Notes under the pieces: generated by a model | What the model saw: the letters and a program-made list of their open reading frames with translations, nothing else | Databases searched by the model: none | What the model was told of the DNA's origin: nothing | Translations under genes and position numbers: made by a program | Shown: one piece after another, positions 61,421 through 64,000 of the stretch | Layout of the letters: each line of letters opens with the position of its first letter | Position numbering within the stretch: the stretch's first letter is position 1 | DNA from: Acipenser ruthenus | Taxonomy: Eukaryota; Chordata; Actinopteri; Acipenseriformes; Acipenseridae | NCBI RefSeq assembly: GCF_902713425.1 | Contig: NC_081211.1 | Span: 17,113,936 to 17,177,935, forward strand | DNA: 64,000 bases | Direction: 5' to 3'

Positions 61421-61690
61421 AGATTATCCTGTGTATCATTCATCGGGTCAAAATTTGATACATCATAGCCCGTGTCGCTACCAAGAATTGATCAGGAAAG
61501 AGCCAATCAGATTTCGCAGAACTACCAAGAATCAAGTGACGGAATTATCCAATCAGATCTCGTAGAACTACCAAGAATACTGAGCATTTTCAACGACAAG
61601 AGATTATTGAATCTTGAAGTCTTTTGGTTTATTTCGAAATACACTCATCTGAAGGTAAGAATTTTATTACAGTATTATTTTAATTGTCAC
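61421..61690. repeat. Duplicated segment, right flank of the CR1 insertion
   Basis: Continues the match to 58830-59160 after the CR1-like element: ATTATCCTGTGTATCATTC, two CCAATCAG words and the GGTAAGAATT site. It lacks the roughly 80 bases noted in the partner. Confidence 0.8.
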
Positions 61691-62587
61691 TAGTACTGTA
61701 CGTGTAGTCACCAAGAATTTTTAAAAAATCCAATAATAATATATGTTCGTATTACAAATGTCAGCTGTAGAAATGCGCGGATAGTAAACTCTAGATTTTG
61801 TAATATTATCAATAAAAATACACGATTGACATTTTTACAATAGGTGTCAGTTCTAAGTGTTAAAAATTGTAATATTTACAAGAGCAAGAAACTTGATGGA
61901 GGGACTGTTTTATCCAAAGCGCAATTATATTTAATACATTTGTCCGTTACAATGGTACTGTAATACTTGTATCCGGAACAACACAAATTGTACCATGGTA
62001 AAATAAATAGTACCATATAGTACCGTGGTATAGTGTTGCATTATACTGTAGATACCATGATACGAAGGTCCCCTGTTCACTACAAACATCATAAACTGCA
62101 GGTTTATGATGTATATAACTCATAAACTGCAGGTTTTTAGGTGCTGGATCCTAGAATGCATCTAAAAGGACACTTTACAGAGCCTCTATTTTTCTATCAT
62201 TTATTTTTAATTATATATCCATGAACGTTATATTACTGTATTTAACTTTAATTTAGTTTTCATTGAAGAATGATCTTGTTTTGAAAGCAATACTTAAATA
62301 ATGTGAACATGGGTACTCCATGCTTTTTTTTTTTTTTTCTTTCTTTTTTTTTTTTGGTTTCTTGTTGTTTTGTGTAGAAACCTTTTATTTTGCCATTGTG
62401 ACTATTTTGTGTTTAGGCTGTTTGTTTCATTGCATTCCATGTGATAAAAAAAAAGAACAAATACTTTTAATTTGTATAACATTTTTTTTGTTTTGTGTAC
62501 AACAGGCATGCGAAGGCACAGGACCAATACCTTCCCAGCTGTTAAACCTTCCATCCTTGCATCCTTCCCATCTTCCTGCTGTGTATG
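61691..62587. other. AT-rich spacer with TACCATGGTA-type words
   Basis: No gene is recognised. 61950-62070 is dense in ACCATGGTA/TACCGTGGTA-like palindromic words, which may be a remnant of a small DNA transposon. 62320-62360 is T-rich. Confidence 0.4.
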
Positions 62588-62638
62588 GGGGACCTTTGGC
62601 GTATGAGGCGAACGTGATAACCACTACACTACGGAAAC
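62588..62638 (-). pseudogene. tRNA-Val-like fragment, anticodon position reads CAT
   Basis: The minus strand matches tRNA-Val from the acceptor to just past the anticodon arm (GCCTCATACGC), then ends at AAAGGTCCCC. The T-arm and 3' acceptor are missing. It occupies the place of tRNA-Val(CAC) in the inverted cassette. Confidence 0.8.
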
Positions 62639-62803
62639 ATTTCATGAACTGCTGCAACCGCTTATCAAATACAATGAACTTCAAATACATACAAATAATG
62701 CACTATAATGCAGTTATGCGATATATGCAATATGATCTAAGAAGTATAAAAAATATATATATATTTGTAACGGATTGTTATTTTTAATAAATTAAAAAAA
62801 AAA

Positions 62804-62876
62804 TGTTTCCACCCAGTCTCGAACCGGGGACCTTTCACGTGTTAGGCGAACGTGAAAACCACTACACTACGGAAAC
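62804..62876 (-). tRNA. tRNA-Val(AAC), slightly diverged
   Basis: A complete 73 nt cloverleaf with anticodon AAC. Changes from the other copies are accommodated as G-U pairs (T-arm CCCGG with CTGGG, acceptor GTTTCCG with TGGAAAC, anticodon stem TTCGC with GTGAA). It may be functional but is less certain than the others. Confidence 0.85.
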
Positions 62877-63184
62877 ACATCTTGTTACACGCTCCACTAT
62901 TCATACAGTAGCTTACTAACATATATATTTTTATTTAACACCATAAATAAAACAAGCCCTTAATATATAATATAGCCCTGATACGTTTTATAGTGTAAGC
63001 GCGTATATGTTAATGAGCAGTTCTACATTTGTCCAGATGCTTTGTTGATACCCAGTTTTAAAATAACAAGGACATCTAACTATTTACGACCATGAAGAAC
63101 GTTTTGACAGTTTTTAAGGCAACCCCAGCCTTAAACAAGTTTGGTATTTATTTTTAAATAACTCCTACCCAAGAATAAAACTGC

Positions 63185-63257
63185 TGCCCCGTGTGAGGAT
63201 CGAACTCACGACCTTCAGATTATGAGACTGACGCGCTACCTACTGCGCTAACGAGGC
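63185..63257 (-). tRNA. tRNA-Met(CAT), elongator (inverted copy)
   Basis: Same 73 nt sequence as the gene at 59334-59406, on the opposite strand. It forms the outer end of an inverted duplication. Confidence 0.95.
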
Positions 63258-63423
63258 CTTGAAAATGCTTTCCATTCCAGGATTGAGGAATGTGGGATCT
63301 ATGCAATGCTAAAGGTTTAAAAGCAGGGATCTTGCTCAGACCCGAAGATCCTGTGATTTTTTATTCAGAAAAAACACCTTTGCTGGCATTGGTGTGCTCT
63401 TCCTCTGGAGTAGCAGCTGGTCT

Positions 63424-63715
63424 TCATTGCAATGGTTTTCTGCAAGCAATCAGAACATTGGCTAGTTCCACCTTGAAGTCTAGATATTCCATAACCTCTC
63501 TCTTTCTGTCCCCTAAGGAATAGCGATCTTGTCAGTATTGTAAGCATGCATTTGCTGCTGACAAATCCAGCATGTGAACGATCACCTTAGCTGTCCATTT
63601 CTTGATCCTGGTTTTTGCCCTGTAGTAGGATTTGCAGCTGTCAAATCATGTCAGCTCCTCCCGTTTTTGAATTGTAATCTCTGGACGATTTACCTCGATT
63701 TATTTGTCATACATT
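63424..63715 (-). pseudogene. piggyBac-type transposase, C-terminal remnant
   Basis: The minus strand reads SCKSYYRAKTRIKKWTAK, then VIVHMLDLSAAN, LGDRKREVMEYLDFK and LANVLIACRK before a stop at 63424-63426. This matches the C-terminal part of piggyBac transposases and PGBD-type derivatives (YYR-x-K-x-R-x-KKW, a downstream helix with LxxxN). There is at least one internal stop (after LQY) and a degraded upstream part, so it is not functional. The catalytic Asp region is not visible. Confidence 0.65.
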
Positions 63716-64000
63716 CTAAAATGATTCAGCTGTCAGGCCTACATTGTAAATGAATGAAAAGTATCAGAAAGAGGTTGTACATAAACCCCAAAGTTTAACC
63801 CTTTCAGTCCAAAATTTATTTTCAATCATAAAAAAAAATATTTTAACTCTTTTTTCCTAGTCTTATTGCAACTAGAAATGAGACTCAAACTAAATTTAGA
63901 TTTTAGCACAAATCTTTTATTGTTTTTTTTGTTGTCCACTCCAATGGACATCTTAGAATATTTCCTGAAATTAAAACATCATAAAAAATACACAAAATAA
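63716..64000. other. No gene recognised
   Basis: AT-rich sequence at the right edge of the window with no coding or RNA signal. Confidence 0.4.

Larger units (their letters stand above)
62804..63257. repeat. Inverted duplication, right arm (partner 59334-59853)
   Basis: Mirror arm with tRNA-Val(AAC) and tRNA-Met on the minus strand. The arms are about 2.95 kb apart. Confidence 0.85.

Noticed and set aside
61950-62070. Palindromic TACCATGGTA-rich patch as a regulatory operator array
   Set aside because: Irregular spacing and no nearby gene. More likely a remnant of a small DNA transposon, which I could not bound.
62320-62787. 155-codon frame starting with a poly-Phe segment
   Set aside because: It begins in a T-rich tract and runs over a tRNA relic. 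No protein resemblance.

Overview
The window looks like chromosomal DNA of a ray-finned fish. It carries one intact U5 snRNA gene with a vertebrate-type snRNA promoter, tRNA-Val, tRNA-Met and tRNA-Asp genes, and a spliced host gene. It also holds L2, CR1-like, R2-like, hAT, piggyBac and tRNA-SINE relics. The SINE head and the L2 tail would fit a non-teleost such as a sturgeon, paddlefish or gar, but that is an inference. No prokaryotic features are present.

Most of the window is one family of Tx1-like LINE (non-LTR retrotransposon). The full-length form is about 6.7 kb: a 0.7 kb 5' UTR, ORF1 (648 aa, three CCHC knuckles), ORF2 (1147 aa, APE-type endonuclease, reverse transcriptase, C-terminal CCHC) and a 0.64 kb 3' UTR with two hairpins. 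Its 3' end is joined again and again to the same base of U5 snRNA, inside the invariant loop I, and copy 1 also has the matching U5 5' half in front of it. I read this as a LINE that targets U5 snRNA genes.

Layout. 1-5587: a decayed, 5'-truncated minus-strand LINE copy (A). 6114-6860: an L2 tail. 7435-10981 (minus): a compact HECT-like host gene with a small hAT element and a SINE in one intron. 11607-11980: the U5 gene with distal element, proximal element, RNA and 3' box. 12114-45127: the LINE/U5 complex. It begins with two 3'-tail fragments and U5 halves, then copy 1 (13454-20190) and copy 2 (20191-26737) stacked head to tail in one U5 site. A 5.84 kb tandem array follows, bringing copies 3, 4 and 5. 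Five ORF2 frames are fully open. 45283-50478: more tails, inverted U5-type promoter DNA, tRNA-Val and tRNA-Asp genes. 50479-55080: copy 6, whose internal deletion fuses ORF1 to the RT part of ORF2. 55081-56889: a duplicate of 45.06-46.89 kb. 56890-58545: an R2-type LINE remnant. 58563-58738: a long CT microsatellite. 58743-63257: tRNA-Val and tRNA-Met genes in an inverted duplication, with a CR1-like insertion. 63424-63715: a piggyBac remnant.

How the parts fit together: U5 and tRNA clusters are multicopy RNA loci that tolerate insertions. The LINE leaves the U5 3' half intact at its own 3' end, so the site can be hit again, which explains the stacked copies. Unequal exchange then amplified LINE plus U5 fragments. 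All identifications come from reading the sequence; no database search was run.
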